Shown here in pieces: positions 42,820 to 51,388 of a stretch of DNA of 64,000 bases. Source of the DNA: Pseudoduganella rivuli (GTDB taxonomy: Bacteria > Pseudomonadota > Gammaproteobacteria > Burkholderiales > Burkholderiaceae_D); contig NZ_WKJJ01000023.1 in the NCBI RefSeq assembly GCF_009674485.1, positions 1 to 64,000 on the forward strand. Reading direction: 5' to 3'. Each line of letters starts with the position of its first letter. The stretch's first letter is position 1. The notes under the pieces are model-generated. The model was not told the DNA's origin. It did no database searches and saw only the letters and a program-made list of their open reading frames with translations. The position numbers and the translations under genes were made by a program.

Positions 42820-43592
42820 AACGTCTGGGCTTATGGCTGCTGGCCGCGCTGCTGGGCGCGCTGGTCACGGTATTGCTGTTCTTCCCCGCCACGTGGATGG
42901 CGGGGATGGTGGAAAAGCAGACTGGCGGCCGTTTGACCTTGGGCGATGCGCAGGGTACGCTGTGGCGCGGTTCCGCCTTCATTGGCGGCGCGGCCAGCAG
43001 CGGCGGCGCCGTGACGCCGTTGCTGCCGGGGCGCTTCACGTGGAAGCTGTCGCCGCTGGTGGTGTTCGGCATGGTCGACCTGGAGTTGGGCAATCCGGAA
43101 GCGCTGGCGCAACCGGTGAATTTCCGGGGCAGTTGGAAGCAGTGGCAATTGAGCCCGTCCGCGCTGCTGTTGCCTGCCGATGGCCTGGCCGGGCTGGGCG
43201 CACCGTTGAATACCCTGGCGCCATCCGGTGTGATGCGCCTGTCGTGGAGCGCGCTGGAACTGGCCGCGCAAGACCAGACCGTCGCGATCAATGGCCGCAC
43301 CACGCTGGAAATGACGGACATGTCGTCCAAGCTGTCGCCCATCAAGCCGCTTGGCAGTTACCAGCTGGCGCTGGACTGGCGCGGCCAGCAGGCGCAACTG
43401 GATTTGAATTCCGTGAAGGGCCCGCTGCTGTTGAGCGGGAAAGGCAGCCTGAACAACGGCCGCCTGCAGTTTTCAGGGCAAGCCCAGGCCGCCGACGGCT
43501 ACGAGCAGTCGCTGGGCAATTTGTTGAATTTGCTGGGCCAGCGCCGTCCTACCAATGACGGCAAAAACATCATCGCTTTAGAGTTCAGATAA
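42816..43592 (+). CDS. gspN: Type II secretion protein GspN
   Basis: A 258-residue protein with one N-terminal membrane anchor (LWLLAALLGALVTVLLFFPATWM), followed by a beta-rich periplasmic domain with the family motif GRLTLGDAQGTLWRGSAFI. GspN is found in only some type II systems, and its role is unclear. A GTG start overlaps gspM. Its stop overlaps the ATG of gspD by 1 base. Confidence 0.9.
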   Translation: MKRLGLWLLAALLGALVTVLLFFPATWMAGMVEKQTGGRLTLGDAQGTLWRGSAFIGGAASSGGAVTPLLPGRFTWKLSPLVVFGMVDLELGNPEALAQPVNFRGSWKQWQLSPSALLLPADGLAGLGAPLNTLAPSGVMRLSWSALELAAQDQTVAINGRTTLEMTDMSSKLSPIKPLGSYQLALDWRGQQAQLDLNSVKGPLLLSGKGSLNNGRLQFSGQAQAADGYEQSLGNLLNLLGQRRPTNDGKNIIALEFR

Positions 43593-45763
43593 TGAAAAAA
43601 CAGTCTGTGAACAAATCGAATTTCCAGTTGCGCCGCATCGGTGCTGCAGCTTTGCTGTGCTGCGCGATGGTGACCAGTCAACCCCCGGCATGGGCGGCCG
43701 CCGGCGATGACACCGTCCTGAATTTTGTCGGCGCCGATATCGAAGCCGTCATCAAGGCGGTCGGCCACTACACCAACATCACGTTCCTGATCGACCCGCG
43801 CGTCAAGGGCCAGCTGACCCTCGTGTCGGAAGGTCCGCTGACCAAGAGCCAGGCCTTTGCCCTGCTGACGTCCGCGCTGCGCCTGCAAGGCTTCGCCATC
43901 GTCAGCGGCGACGGTTACGCGAAAGTGGTGCCGGAAGCGGAAGCGAAGCTGCAAGCCACGCCGACCCAGGTGGGCGGCTCGACGCTGAAGGGCGACCAGA
44001 TCGCCACGCAGGTATTCCAGCTCAATTACGAATCGGCCGCCAACCTGGTGACGGTGCTGCGCCCGCTGATCACGCCGAACAACACCATCAACGCCAACCC
44101 CGGCAACAACACGCTGGTGGTGACGGATTACGCGGACAACCTGAAACGCCTGGGCAAGATCGTGGCCGCGCTGGATGCGCCGTCGCACGTGGACGTGGAC
44201 GTTATCCCGGTGCGTTACGCGATCGCCAGCGACCTGGCCACGATGATGAACAAGCTGCTGGAACCCGGCGCGGGCGGTGGCGGTGATTCTGGCCGCGTCT
44301 CCGTGCTGGCCGATCCCCGCACCAATTCGCTGGTGCTGCGCGCACCGTCGGCAGCGCGCGCCAACCTGGCCAAGTCGCTGATTGCCAAGCTGGATCAGCC
44401 CACGCAGCAACTGGGCAATGTGCACGTGGTGTACCTGAAAAACGCGGAAGCCACCAAGCTGGCGCAAACCCTGCGCGCCGTGGTGTCGGGCGACAGCTCG
44501 GTCACCGGCGCGGCGCTGGGCGGTTCCGGCTCGAACTCGAGCCTGGGCCAGGGCCAGAGCGGCGGCAGCCTGGCGGGCGGCCAGCAACAGCAGGGCGGTA
44601 TGAACCCGGCCGGCACGGGCTCGACCAACCCGCTGCTCAATGCCGGCAGCAGCAGCGGCCAGCAATTGAACGCGGGCGGCGCGGGCGGCTTTATCCAGGC
44701 CGACGCATCGACCAACACGCTGATCATCACGGCGCCGGAATCCGTCTACCGCAACCTGCGCGCCGTCATCGACCAGCTCGACGTGCGCCGCGCGCAGGTG
44801 TACATCGAATCGCTGGTGGTCGAAGTGGCGTCCGACAAGGTGTCGGAATTCGGCGTGCAGTGGGTGGGCGCGACCGGCAATGAAAACAGCACGTACCGCG
44901 TGGGCGGCCTGCAATCGCTGAGCAACGGTTCCAACAACCTCGCCAATATTTACAAGGGCATGGCGGCCGGCACCCCGTCGGTGGGTAACGGCCTGACGAT
45001 CGGCGTGTTCAAGCAACTGGCCAGCGGCGCGCTGGGCCTGGGCGCCGTGGCGCATGCGCTGGAAACCGATGGCGGCACCAACATCCTGTCGACGCCGAAC
45101 ATGGTCACCCTGGACAATGAAGTCGCGCAGATCCGCGTCGGCCAGAACGTGCCGATCCTGACCGGCCAGTTCACCACCACGTCCGGCACCAACTCGAATC
45201 CATTCCAGACCATCGACCGCAAGGACGTGGGCCTGACCCTGAAAGTGCGTCCGCAGATTTCCGAAGGCGGCACCATCAAGCTGGCGATTTATAACGAGAG
45301 TTCCAGCATCGACGATTCCGTCAGCTCGACTTCCGGCATCATCCTGAAGACGCGCGTGATTGAAACCAACGTGATTGCCGACGATGGCCAGGTGATCGTG
45401 CTGGGCGGCCTGATTTCCGACGATGCCAACGACAGCGCGGACAAGGTGCGCGGCCTGGCCGACATTCCCGTGTTGGGCAACCTGTTCAAGTACCAGAAGC
45501 GCCAGCGCAAGAAAACCAACCTGATGGTGTTCCTGCGTCCGGTGGTGATGCGCAGCCGCGACCAGAACAACGAACTGGCGGCCGACCGCTATGACTACAT
45601 GCGCGCCACCCAGCAAGCCGTCAAGCCCGACGACACGATCCTGTTGAAGGACCTGGGCCAGCCGATGCTGCCACAGCTGATCAATGGCCAGCCGGCGCCG
45701 GGCGTGGGCCAGCTGGCGCGTCCCGTGACGCCGATCGCACCTGCTCCGGCGGAAAAGCAATGA
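43592..45763 (+). CDS. gspD: Type II secretion outer-membrane secretin GspD
   Basis: The 723-residue secretin pore. A signal peptide is followed by N0 (about 40-110) and N1-N3 repeats (LVTVLRPLITPNNTINANPGNNTLVVTDYADNL and related segments). An unusually Gly/Ser/Gln-rich insertion lies at about 300-365, inside N3. The secretin domain carries VPILTGQFTTTSGT and EGGTIKLAIYNESSS. VIVLGGLISDD and LMVFLRPVVM close the barrel. No lipid or S-domain pilotin motif is obvious at the end. gspE starts 4 bases before its stop. Confidence 0.96.
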   Translation: MKKQSVNKSNFQLRRIGAAALLCCAMVTSQPPAWAAAGDDTVLNFVGADIEAVIKAVGHYTNITFLIDPRVKGQLTLVSEGPLTKSQAFALLTSALRLQGFAIVSGDGYAKVVPEAEAKLQATPTQVGGSTLKGDQIATQVFQLNYESAANLVTVLRPLITPNNTINANPGNNTLVVTDYADNLKRLGKIVAALDAPSHVDVDVIPVRYAIASDLATMMNKLLEPGAGGGGDSGRVSVLADPRTNSLVLRAPSAARANLAKSLIAKLDQPTQQLGNVHVVYLKNAEATKLAQTLRAVVSGDSSVTGAALGGSGSNSSLGQGQSGGSLAGGQQQQGGMNPAGTGSTNPLLNAGSSSGQQLNAGGAGGFIQADASTNTLIITAPESVYRNLRAVIDQLDVRRAQVYIESLVVEVASDKVSEFGVQWVGATGNENSTYRVGGLQSLSNGSNNLANIYKGMAAGTPSVGNGLTIGVFKQLASGALGLGAVAHALETDGGTNILSTPNMVTLDNEVAQIRVGQNVPILTGQFTTTSGTNSNPFQTIDRKDVGLTLKVRPQISEGGTIKLAIYNESSSIDDSVSSTSGIILKTRVIETNVIADDGQVIVLGGLISDDANDSADKVRGLADIPVLGNLFKYQKRQRKKTNLMVFLRPVVMRSRDQNNELAADRYDYMRATQQAVKPDDTILLKDLGQPMLPQLINGQPAPGVGQLARPVTPIAPAPAEKQ

Positions 45764-47178
45764 GCAACCTGTTGCCCTACGCTTTCGCCCGCGATTACGC
45801 GGTGCTGGCCAAGCCATCGGATGGCCCGGCGGTCGATGTGTTCGTGTCCGGCGCAACGACGCCGGCCGCGATAGCGGAAGTGTCGCGGCGCTTTGGCCGC
45901 ATCAACCTGAAGCACATGGGCCGCGCCGACCTGGAAGAAGCGATTGCGGCGGCCTATGCGGGTGGCGGCAACGATGCGTCGCAGGTGGCCGATGAATTCG
46001 ATGCGGACCTGGATTTGACCAAGTTGCTGCAGGATGTCCCGGCCATTGAAGACTTGCTGGAATCGTCCGACGACGCGCCCGTGATCCGCATGATCAATGC
46101 GCTGCTGACGCAGGCGCTGCGCGAAGGCGCATCGGACATCCACATCGAACCGTTCGAGCAGACGTCCGTGGTGCGCTTCCGCGTCGACGGCGCGCTGCGC
46201 GACATCGTGCGTCCCCGCAAGGCGATCCACGGTTCGCTGATTTCCCGTATCAAGATCATGGCGCAGCTGGACATCGCGGAAAAGCGATTGCCGCAGGATG
46301 GCCGCATCACGTTGCGCGTGGGCGGCAAGCCGGTCGACGTGCGGGTGTCGACCCTGCCGACCGGCCATGGCGAGCGGGCCGTGCTGCGTTTGCTGGACAA
46401 GGAAGCGGGCCGCCTCGACCTGAATCACCTGGGCATGAGCGGCGACATGCTGGCGCAGTTCGACAAGCTGATCAACCAGCCGCACGGCATCGTGCTGGTC
46501 ACGGGACCCACCGGTTCCGGTAAAACCACCACGCTGTATGCGGCGCTGTCGATGCTGAACGCGTCCACCACCAACATCATGACGGTGGAAGACCCGGTCG
46601 AATATGACTTGCACGGCGTGGGCCAAACCCAGGTCAACGCGAAGATCGACATGACATTTGCGAAGGCGCTGCGGGCCATCCTGCGCCAGGATCCCGACGT
46701 CATCATGATCGGCGAGATCCGCGACCTGGAAACCGCGCAGATCGCCGTGCAGGCGTCGCTGACGGGCCACCTGGTGCTGGCGACCTTGCACACCAACGAT
46801 TCGGCCGCCGCCGTCACCCGTTTGCTGGACATGGGCATCGAACCCTTCCTGCTGTCGTCGTCGCTGCTGGGCGTGCTGGCGCAGCGGCTGGTGCGCAAGC
46901 TGTGCGTCGAATGCAAGCGCGTGGACGAGCAGGGCGAGTGGCATGCGGTGGGCTGCGAAGCGTGCGGCAACACGGGCTACCACGGCCGGGTCGGTATTTA
47001 TGAGCTGTTGCAGACCACGCCGCAAATCAATGCGCAAATCCACGACCAGGCTTCCGAAGCGTCGATCCGCACCGCGGCGCAGGCCGACGGCATGGTGACC
47101 ATGCGCGAAGATGGCGAGCGCTGGCTGAAGGCCGGCATCACCACGCGCGCGGAATTGCTGCGCGTGGCCAAGGATTAA
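45760..47178 (+). CDS. gspE: Type II secretion ATPase GspE
   Basis: A 472-residue cytoplasmic motor. N-terminal N1E/N2E domain, then the ATPase: Walker A GPTGSGKTTTLYAALS, Asp box MTVEDPVEYDLHGVGQTQVN, Walker B DPDVIMIGEIRDLETA, His box LATLHTNDSAAAVTRLLDMG. The zinc tetracysteine module CVEC...CEAC is complete. It overlaps gspD by 4 bases and precedes gspF by 9. Confidence 0.97.
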   Translation: MSNLLPYAFARDYAVLAKPSDGPAVDVFVSGATTPAAIAEVSRRFGRINLKHMGRADLEEAIAAAYAGGGNDASQVADEFDADLDLTKLLQDVPAIEDLLESSDDAPVIRMINALLTQALREGASDIHIEPFEQTSVVRFRVDGALRDIVRPRKAIHGSLISRIKIMAQLDIAEKRLPQDGRITLRVGGKPVDVRVSTLPTGHGERAVLRLLDKEAGRLDLNHLGMSGDMLAQFDKLINQPHGIVLVTGPTGSGKTTTLYAALSMLNASTTNIMTVEDPVEYDLHGVGQTQVNAKIDMTFAKALRAILRQDPDVIMIGEIRDLETAQIAVQASLTGHLVLATLHTNDSAAAVTRLLDMGIEPFLLSSSLLGVLAQRLVRKLCVECKRVDEQGEWHAVGCEACGNTGYHGRVGIYELLQTTPQINAQIHDQASEASIRTAAQADGMVTMREDGERWLKAGITTRAELLRVAKD

Positions 47179-47187
47179 GGACCAAGC

Positions 47188-48411
47188 ATGCCAGCGTTTC
47201 GCTATGAAGCCGTCGATGCGGGCGGCTCCACCAAAAAAGGCGTGGTCAATGCCGACAGTCCCCGCGCCGCCCGCGCCGACCTGCGTTCGCAGGGATTGAC
47301 GCCGTTAAAAGTCGACGCGATTGCCGCGCAGGTGGACGCCAGCGGCAAGGCGACGCGCCGGAGCGGCTTCGGTGAAAAGCTGTCGTCGACGGAACTGGCG
47401 CTGTTCACGCGCCAATTGGCCAGTCTGCTGGAAGCCGGGCTGCCGCTGGAGCAATCGTTCACGGCGCTGCTGGAACAGGCCGAGCGCCCGTACGTGCGCG
47501 ACCTGATCGCATCGATCCGTTCCGAGATCATCGGCGGCGCCGCGCTGTCGGACGTGCTGTCGCGCCATCCGCGCGACTTCCAGGAAATTTACCGCGCACT
47601 GGTGGCGTCGGGTGAACAGATCGGCCATCTGTCGCGCGTGCTGTCGCGGCTGGCCGATTACATCGAGCGCCGCAATGCGCTGATCGACAAGGTCAAGCTG
47701 GCGTTCACCTATCCGGCCATCGTCACGGTGGTGGCGTTTTCCATCGTGATTTTCCTGCTGACCTACGTGGTGCCGCAGATCGTGTCCGTATTCGCCAACA
47801 CCAAGCAAAAGCTGCCGCTGCTGACCGTCATCATGCTGGCCGTGTCGGACTTTGTGCGCGCCTATGGCGTGGTGGTGGCGATACTGCTGGTCGGCGCGTG
47901 GTTCGCCTGGCGCCGCGCGCTGGAAAATCCGGCGCTGAAAACCCGCTGGCACACGTGGCTGCTGACGGCGCCCTTGTATGGACGCTTCGAGCGCAGCCTG
48001 AACACGGCGCGTTTTGCCAGCACGCTGGCGATCACCACCGGTTCCGGCGTGCCGATCCTGCGCGCGCTGCAGACCAGCCGCGATACGCTGAACAACGTGG
48101 CCATGCAGCACCTGGTGGACGAGGCGGCCGATGCGGTGCGCGAAGGCGTGAGCCTGGCGCGGGCGCTGTCGGCGCAAAAGCTGTTCCCGCCCATGCTGAT
48201 CCACATGATCCGCGCGGGCGAAATCACGGGGGAATTGCCGGCCATGCTGGAACGGGCGGCAAGCGCGCAGGAAGCGGACCTGGAGCGCCGCACGTTGCGC
48301 ATTGCCGGCCTGCTGGAGCCGGCGCTGATCCTGGCCATGGGCGTGGTGGTGCTGCTGATCGTGCTCGCGGTGCTGATGCCTATTATTGAAATCAACCAGC
48401 TGGTGCGCTGA
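47188..48411 (+). CDS. gspF: Type II secretion inner-membrane platform protein GspF
   Basis: A 407-residue polytopic protein with two repeated GspF domains (about 70-195 and 270-395), each with an ELALFTRQLASLLEAGLPLEQ-type or FASTLAITTGSGVPILRALQ segment, and three membrane helices (FSIVIFLLTYVVPQIVSVF; VAILLVGAWFAW; ILAMGVVVLLIVLAVLMPII). It forms the platform centre that GspE acts on. Confidence 0.96.
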   Translation: MPAFRYEAVDAGGSTKKGVVNADSPRAARADLRSQGLTPLKVDAIAAQVDASGKATRRSGFGEKLSSTELALFTRQLASLLEAGLPLEQSFTALLEQAERPYVRDLIASIRSEIIGGAALSDVLSRHPRDFQEIYRALVASGEQIGHLSRVLSRLADYIERRNALIDKVKLAFTYPAIVTVVAFSIVIFLLTYVVPQIVSVFANTKQKLPLLTVIMLAVSDFVRAYGVVVAILLVGAWFAWRRALENPALKTRWHTWLLTAPLYGRFERSLNTARFASTLAITTGSGVPILRALQTSRDTLNNVAMQHLVDEAADAVREGVSLARALSAQKLFPPMLIHMIRAGEITGELPAMLERAASAQEADLERRTLRIAGLLEPALILAMGVVVLLIVLAVLMPIIEINQLVR

Positions 48412-48430
48412 GCCGCGCCGGGAAGAGTTT

Positions 48431-49009
48431 ATGAAGCGTTTGCCTGTACCTGTGACTGCCGCCACGTTTGGCGCCATTGCCGCGTTGTCGGCTTCGATGG
48501 CTTACTGGGGGATGCAGCTGTTCAAAGAACAGCAGCGACCGATCGCCGCCGTGGTGCACCAGGCGCCTTTGGTCCCATCGATCGAAGCGGCCAAGGGCTT
48601 GTTCGGCGGCGACGTCGCGGTGGCCGTGGCCAGCAATTACCAGCTGAAGGGCGTGGTGGCCGCCATCAATGGCCGCCACAGCGTGGCCATCATTGCCGCC
48701 GATGGCCAGCCGCCGAAAGCGTATCCGGTGGGCGCGGAAGTGGCGCCCGGCGTGAAAGTGCAGGAAGTGGCGCCGCGCCACGTGATGCTCAGCGAGGGCG
48801 GCATACCGAAACGGATCGATTTGCCGGCGGATGCGCCATCGTCCGGTGGCGGTGCGGCCGCCATGCTGCCGCCGCTGCCGTCGCAGGCTCCAGCGCCAGC
48901 TACGCCACCGGCCATGCAGCCGGCGCCGCCGATGCCGGTCCCGCAAAACATGCCGCCACCGCAAACCCCGATGACGGGTGGCGGTGCAATGCCGCCACCG
49001 CGGCAGTAA
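48431..49009 (+). CDS. gspC: Type II secretion protein GspC-like
   Basis: A 192-residue bitopic protein: N-terminal membrane anchor (VTAATFGAIAALSASMAYWGM), then the homology region (NYQLKGVVAAINGRHSVAIIAADGQPPKAYPVG, then GVKVQEVAPRHVMLSEGG), and a Pro-rich tail of about 50 residues in place of a PDZ or coiled-coil domain. GspC bridges the platform and secretin N0. A truncated C-terminus of this sort is typical of some betaproteobacteria. It is placed last in the operon, unlike the classical gspC-first order. I start at 48431, past a frame overlapping gspF. Confidence 0.88.
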   Translation: MKRLPVPVTAATFGAIAALSASMAYWGMQLFKEQQRPIAAVVHQAPLVPSIEAAKGLFGGDVAVAVASNYQLKGVVAAINGRHSVAIIAADGQPPKAYPVGAEVAPGVKVQEVAPRHVMLSEGGIPKRIDLPADAPSSGGGAAAMLPPLPSQAPAPATPPAMQPAPPMPVPQNMPPPQTPMTGGGAMPPPRQ

Positions 49010-49056
49010 ACAACACGGAAGGCTACGACGTTCGATACGGCCAGCGGCCATGTCCC

Positions 49057-49164
49057 GTAGGGCGGTTTTGCGATAGCAAAGCCGCCATGCATGCGCCGCC
49101 ACCGGCGCTTACAGTACCAGGCCCGCGCGCAATGGCGGCTTCGCTGGCGCGAAACCGCCCTACG
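49057..49164. repeat. MITE/REP-like inverted-repeat element
   Basis: GTAGGGCGGTTTTGCGATAG (start of the left arm, 49057-49088) recurs as an imperfect reverse complement in 49133-49163, ending AAACCGCCCTAC. The arms are about 31-32 bases with internal GCGATAGC/GCTGGCGC differences, and enclose about 44 bases. It sits between gspC and a small gene read from the other strand. Such elements are scattered through GC-rich betaproteobacteria; it might also end both transcripts. Confidence 0.65.
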
Positions 49165-49188
49165 CAATATGAGTCCGTATTCCGGGGA

Positions 49189-49377
49189 TTATTCTTCGGG
49201 TTTTTCCGGGTCGGCTTTTTTCAGCGCCACCTTGGCGGCCTGGCGCTGTGCCGACTGGCTTTTGACATGCGGGCCGGCCGACCTGTTCTTGGCCAGCGCC
49301 GCATAGGGATTGCGGGGTTTGGAGGGCGTGACGCGGAATTGCATCTTTTGCCGCGTCGCCAATGCCTTATTTGCCAT
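49189..49377 (-). CDS. Small basic protein, hypothetical
   Basis: A 62-residue very basic protein starting MANKALATRQKMQFRVTPSK and ending KKADPEKPEE. About 27 percent is Lys or Arg; no hydrophobic segment is present. Family not recognised, although small basic proteins of this form recur beside hslU in relatives, as far as I recall. The ATG at 49377 lies 23 bases after the hslU stop on the same strand, so cotranscription with hslVU is likely. The open frame could start further upstream inside hslU, but that part looks like a shadow. Confidence 0.6.
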   Translation of the reverse strand: MANKALATRQKMQFRVTPSKPRNPYAALAKNRSAGPHVKSQSAQRQAAKVALKKADPEKPEE

Positions 49378-49399
49378 GACCTGCGCCCCGTCGTCCCGC

Positions 49400-50731
49400 T
49401 TACAGCACGTAGCGCGACAAGTCTTCGTTGACGGCCAGCGCATCGAGGCGCGCATTGACGTAGGCCGCGTCGATGGTCAGCGTCTTTTCCGTGGTCTCGG
49501 TGGCCGAGTACGAAATTTCTTCCAGCAGCTTTTCCATCACCGTGTACAGGCGGCGTGCACCGATGTTTTCCGTGCGCTCGTTGACCTGGTAAGAGATTTC
49601 CGCCAGGCGCGTGATGCCTTCCGGCGTGAATTCCACCACGATGTCTTCGGTTGCCAGCAGCGCCTGGTATTGCTTGGTCAGGCACGCGTCGGTACTGGTC
49701 AGGATGCGTTCGAAGTCGGCGATCGACAGCGATTCCAGTTCCACGCGGATCGGGAAGCGGCCCTGCAATTCCGGGATCAAATCCGATGGTTTCGCCAGGT
49801 GGAACGCGCCCGATGCGATGAACAGGATGTGGTCGGTGCGGATCATGCCGTACTTGGTGTTGACAGTGGTGCCTTCCACCAGCGGCAGCAAGTCGCGCTG
49901 TACGCCGGCGCGCGACACGTCGGCGCCGCCCACTTCGGAACGGGATGCGATCTTGTCGATCTCATCGAGGAACACGATGCCGTTCTGCTCGACGTTTTGA
50001 ATCGCCTTTTGCTTCATCTCGTCTTCGTTGACCAGCTTGGCGGCTTCCTCGTCCAGCAAGATCTTCATGGCTTCCTTGATCTTGACCTTGCGCGACTTCT
50101 TGCGCGCACCGCCCATGCCGGAAAACATCGACTTGATCTGCTCCGTCATTTCTTCCATGCCGGGCGGGGCCATGATTTCCATTTGCGGCAGGCTGTCCGC
50201 CAGTTCGATCTCGATTTCCTTGTCGTCCAGCTCGCCCTGGCGCAGGCGCTTGCGGAACGTCTGGCGCGTGGTGTCCGGCTTGTCGTCGCTGTTGGCGGCG
50301 GCAAAACCGAAGTCGCGCGGCGGCGGCAACAGGATGTCGAGCACGCGGTCTTCCGCGGCGTCTTCCGCGCGGGCCCGCACTTTCGCCATTTCCGACTGGC
50401 GCGTCTGCTTGACGCCGATGTCGATCAAGTCGCGGATGATGGTGTCGACGTCGCGGCCCACGTAACCGACTTCGGTGAATTTGGTGGCTTCGATCTTGAT
50501 GAAGGGCGCATCGGCCAGTTTGGCCAGGCGGCGCGCGATTTCCGTCTTGCCGACGCCGGTCGGGCCGATCATGAGGATGTTTTTCGGCGTGATTTCATGG
50601 CGCAGCGGTTCGGCCACCTGCTGGCGGCGCCAGCGGTTGCGCAGGGCAATGGCGACGGCGCGCTTGGCTTTGCCCTGGCCGACCACGTGTTTGTCCAGTT
50701 CGCCGACGATTTCTTGTGGGGTCATGTTCAT
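49400..50731 (-). CDS. hslU: ATP-dependent protease ATPase subunit HslU
   Basis: A 443-residue AAA+ unfoldase of the HslVU protease. N-terminus MTPQEIVGELDKHVVGQGKA; Walker A GPTGVGKTEIARRLAKLA; the pore motif GYVGRDVD; I domain about 110-230; Walker B IVFLDEID; sensor regions and the C-terminal tail ending LSRYVL that docks into HslV. The start overlaps the hslV stop by ATGA. Confidence 0.97.
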   Translation of the reverse strand: MNMTPQEIVGELDKHVVGQGKAKRAVAIALRNRWRRQQVAEPLRHEITPKNILMIGPTGVGKTEIARRLAKLADAPFIKIEATKFTEVGYVGRDVDTIIRDLIDIGVKQTRQSEMAKVRARAEDAAEDRVLDILLPPPRDFGFAAANSDDKPDTTRQTFRKRLRQGELDDKEIEIELADSLPQMEIMAPPGMEEMTEQIKSMFSGMGGARKKSRKVKIKEAMKILLDEEAAKLVNEDEMKQKAIQNVEQNGIVFLDEIDKIASRSEVGGADVSRAGVQRDLLPLVEGTTVNTKYGMIRTDHILFIASGAFHLAKPSDLIPELQGRFPIRVELESLSIADFERILTSTDACLTKQYQALLATEDIVVEFTPEGITRLAEISYQVNERTENIGARRLYTVMEKLLEEISYSATETTEKTLTIDAAYVNARLDALAVNEDLSRYVL

Positions 50732-51276
50732 GATGCGGTTCCGTCCAGCGTTTCAATGATGTGCGACAGATTGGTATAGATGCACAGTTCGCCGGCGATG
50801 GTCAGCGATTTTTTCACGATGTCGGCGGGGCTCAGGTCCGTGTTTTCCTGCAGCGCCTTGGCGGCCGATTGTGCATAGGTGCCGCCGGAACCGATGGCGC
50901 CGATGCCATCTTCCGGTTCCAGCACGTCGCCATTGCCCGTGATGACCAGGGTCGATTGCGCGTCGGCCACCAGCAGCATGGCTTCCAGGCGGCGCAGCAC
51001 GCGGTCGGTGCGCCAGTCCTTGGCCAGTTCGACGGAGGCGCGCAGCAAGTTACCCTGGTGTTTTTCCAGCTTCGCTTCGAAGCGGTCCAGCAGGGTGAAA
51101 GCGTCGGCGGTGCCGCCGGCAAAGCCGCACAACACTTTGCCCTGGTACAGCTTGCGCACTTTGCGCGCGGAGCCCTTCATGACGATATTGCCCAGCGTAA
51201 CCTGGCCATCGCCGCCCAGCGCAACCTGATTGCCGCGGCGCACGCTCAGGATGGTGGTGCCGTGAAATTGTTCCAT
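50728..51276 (-). CDS. hslV: ATP-dependent protease peptidase subunit HslV
   Basis: A 182-residue proteasome-like threonine peptidase. The N-terminus MEQFHGTTILSVRRG must be processed (or start differently) to expose Thr. In this family the pro-residues before TT are cut. GFAGGTADAFTLLDRFEAKL, VELAKDWRTDR and IGSGGTYAQSAA are standard. I start at MEQF because the open frame's earlier Met is not supported. hslV and hslU are one operon. Confidence 0.96.
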   Translation of the reverse strand: MEQFHGTTILSVRRGNQVALGGDGQVTLGNIVMKGSARKVRKLYQGKVLCGFAGGTADAFTLLDRFEAKLEKHQGNLLRASVELAKDWRTDRVLRRLEAMLLVADAQSTLVITGNGDVLEPEDGIGAIGSGGTYAQSAAKALQENTDLSPADIVKKSLTIAGELCIYTNLSHIIETLDGTAS

Positions 51277-51388
51277 TGTAGACCTCAAAGTAAGGGCGCA
51301 CGAATACCGTATCGATTTGCGCGCCAGCCGCCCAAATGGGGTTTAAGCAGGAAATTGCAAGACACTTAATGCACAACAACAACGGCAG

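Noticed and set aside
43499..45856. 785-codon open frame antisense to gspD
   Set aside because: Same reason: the plus-strand secretin is unmistakable, and the antisense product is compositionally biased.
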